Source: Erythrobacter donghaensis (lineage in GTDB: Bacteria; Pseudomonadota; Alphaproteobacteria; Sphingomonadales; Sphingomonadaceae). From it: DNA of 16,302 nucleotides. Position 1 is the stretch's first letter; every line of letters starts with the position of its first letter. Made by a program: the position numbers and the translations under genes. Below are positions 15,756-16,302 of the stretch, one piece after another. The notes under the pieces are model-generated. The model made no database searches, was not told the origin of the DNA, and worked only from the letters and a program-made list of their open reading frames with translations. The stretch lies in assembly GCF_001557325.1 (NCBI RefSeq), contig NZ_LSJS01000263.1, forward strand, positions 1-16,302, in the 5' to 3' direction.

Positions 15756-15827
15756 CAATGGATGTCCCTGGCTGGCGCGAAGCGCTGGTCGGGGACGACC
15801 TTGTTATCGTTCCGTTTGGGGGGGTGC

Positions 15828-16262
15828 ATGAAATACTTGATCACTTTAATGGCTTTGCTCGTGCTGCCTGCGCAGCTTGCCGCCGAGCCGCTGACATTTG
15901 ACGCGGCGCTTGAACGCGCAAAGAGCGCCGCGCCGAGTCTGAAAGGGCGTGCTGCCGGTGTGCAAGCCGCGCAATCGGCGGCGATAGCGGCCGACCGGCT
16001 GCCTGACCCAACGCTCGATCTTGGTATCCGCGACTTTCCGGTGACCGGGCCGGATGCGGGTAGCTTCAACCGCGATAATTTTACGATGACAACGATTGGC
16101 GTCAGCCAGCAATTTATCAATCCCGCCAAACGTCACGCTCGCGCCGCGCGGGCAGGCGCTGACATTGGCATCGCGGAAGCCGAAGTTGAAGTTGAGGCGC
16201 GCAATGTCATGCTCGAAACCGCGCTCGCATGGATTGATCTCTATTATGGGGTCAGGACATAG
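15828..16262 (+). pseudogene. TolC-type outer-membrane protein, 5' part only (interrupted)
   Basis: The start ATG follows a strong G-run ribosome site. The first 19 residues are a signal peptide (MKYLITLMALLVLPAQLAA). The frame reads PLTFDAALERAKSAAPSLKG, a typical CzcC/CusC beginning, and continues as first OEP repeat to ALAWIDLYYG, where an intact gene would carry on for another 250-280 residues. Instead it reaches a stop at 16260-16262, just after a GGGGTC sequence at 16248 that looks like a Tn3-type end. The gene is different from the complete channel gene at 8030-9253. It may belong to a second CBA pump that is cut by the putative element and lies outside the window. Confidence 0.75.
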
Positions 16263-16285
16263 AACGGGCACAGATATACGCTCTC
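16248..16285 (+). repeat. Candidate second Tn3-family inverted repeat
   Basis: GGGGTC opens at 16248 and ACGCT occurs at positions 31-35 of a 38-base frame, exactly as in many Tn3-family repeats that end ACGCTAAG. Here the last three bases are CAT, not AAG. It cuts a TolC reading frame at a place where the family continues. Only one end is in the window. Confidence 0.4.
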
Positions 16286-16302
16286 ATGACTGCCATCCGA
16301 GA

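Noticed and set aside
1..16302. CRISPR arrays, tRNA or rRNA genes
   Set aside because: No regular repeat-spacer pattern and no tRNA or rRNA signature was seen on either strand.

Overview
The window looks like an accessory metal-resistance region of an alphaproteobacterium, most likely a sphingomonad. This rests on overall gene content, GC-rich codon use and the style of the periplasmic proteins; no taxonomic marker gene is present, so it is inference. There are two blocks: a Tn3-family transposon on the left and a heavy-metal sensing and efflux cluster on the right. The cluster ends in a second outer-membrane channel gene that appears to be cut by the end of another Tn3-like element.

Left block (56-4335). 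An apparently complete Tn3-family unit is bounded by 38-bp inverted repeats that match at 35 of 38 positions. It holds tnpA (minus strand), a divergent serine resolvase tnpR with a res-like dyad between the two, and one passenger gene for a small three-helix membrane protein, translationally coupled to tnpR. The 5-bp flanks differ (TTCCT and AATGC), so no target-site duplication is visible. A ~450-bp stretch without a recognisable gene follows; it contains a strong short palindrome and possibly the tail of a broken gene.

Middle block (4782-6036). A MerR-family regulator is transcribed divergently from a glutaredoxin-MauE/DoxX fusion membrane protein. The shared intergenic region holds a mer-like promoter with an over-long spacer.

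Right block (6111-16262). A three-gene module matches the size and order of cnrY-cnrX-cnrH of Cupriavidus: membrane anti-sigma factor, periplasmic metal sensor with all Ni/Co ligand positions kept, and ECF sigma factor. It is followed by a lipoprotein with an NTF2/SnoaL-like look, then a complete CBA efflux pump: TolC-type outer-membrane protein, unusual fused periplasmic adaptor, and HME-type RND pump. After that come a His-rich tandem-domain lipoprotein, two small Cys/Met-rich secreted proteins and a broken second TolC-type gene. The same GGGG-N16-CGTAT motif stands about 32 bp before both cnrY and the pump operon. This suggests that the sigma factor fires its own operon and the efflux operon.

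Working model (inference). Periplasmic metal binds CnrX, CnrY releases CnrH, and CnrH-RNA polymerase transcribes the sensor operon and the CBA pump. The His/Met/Cys-rich secreted proteins buffer metal in the periplasm. The pump lacks the methionine relay of CusA, which together with the CnrX-type sensor points to a divalent metal (nickel or cobalt most likely) rather than copper(I) or silver.
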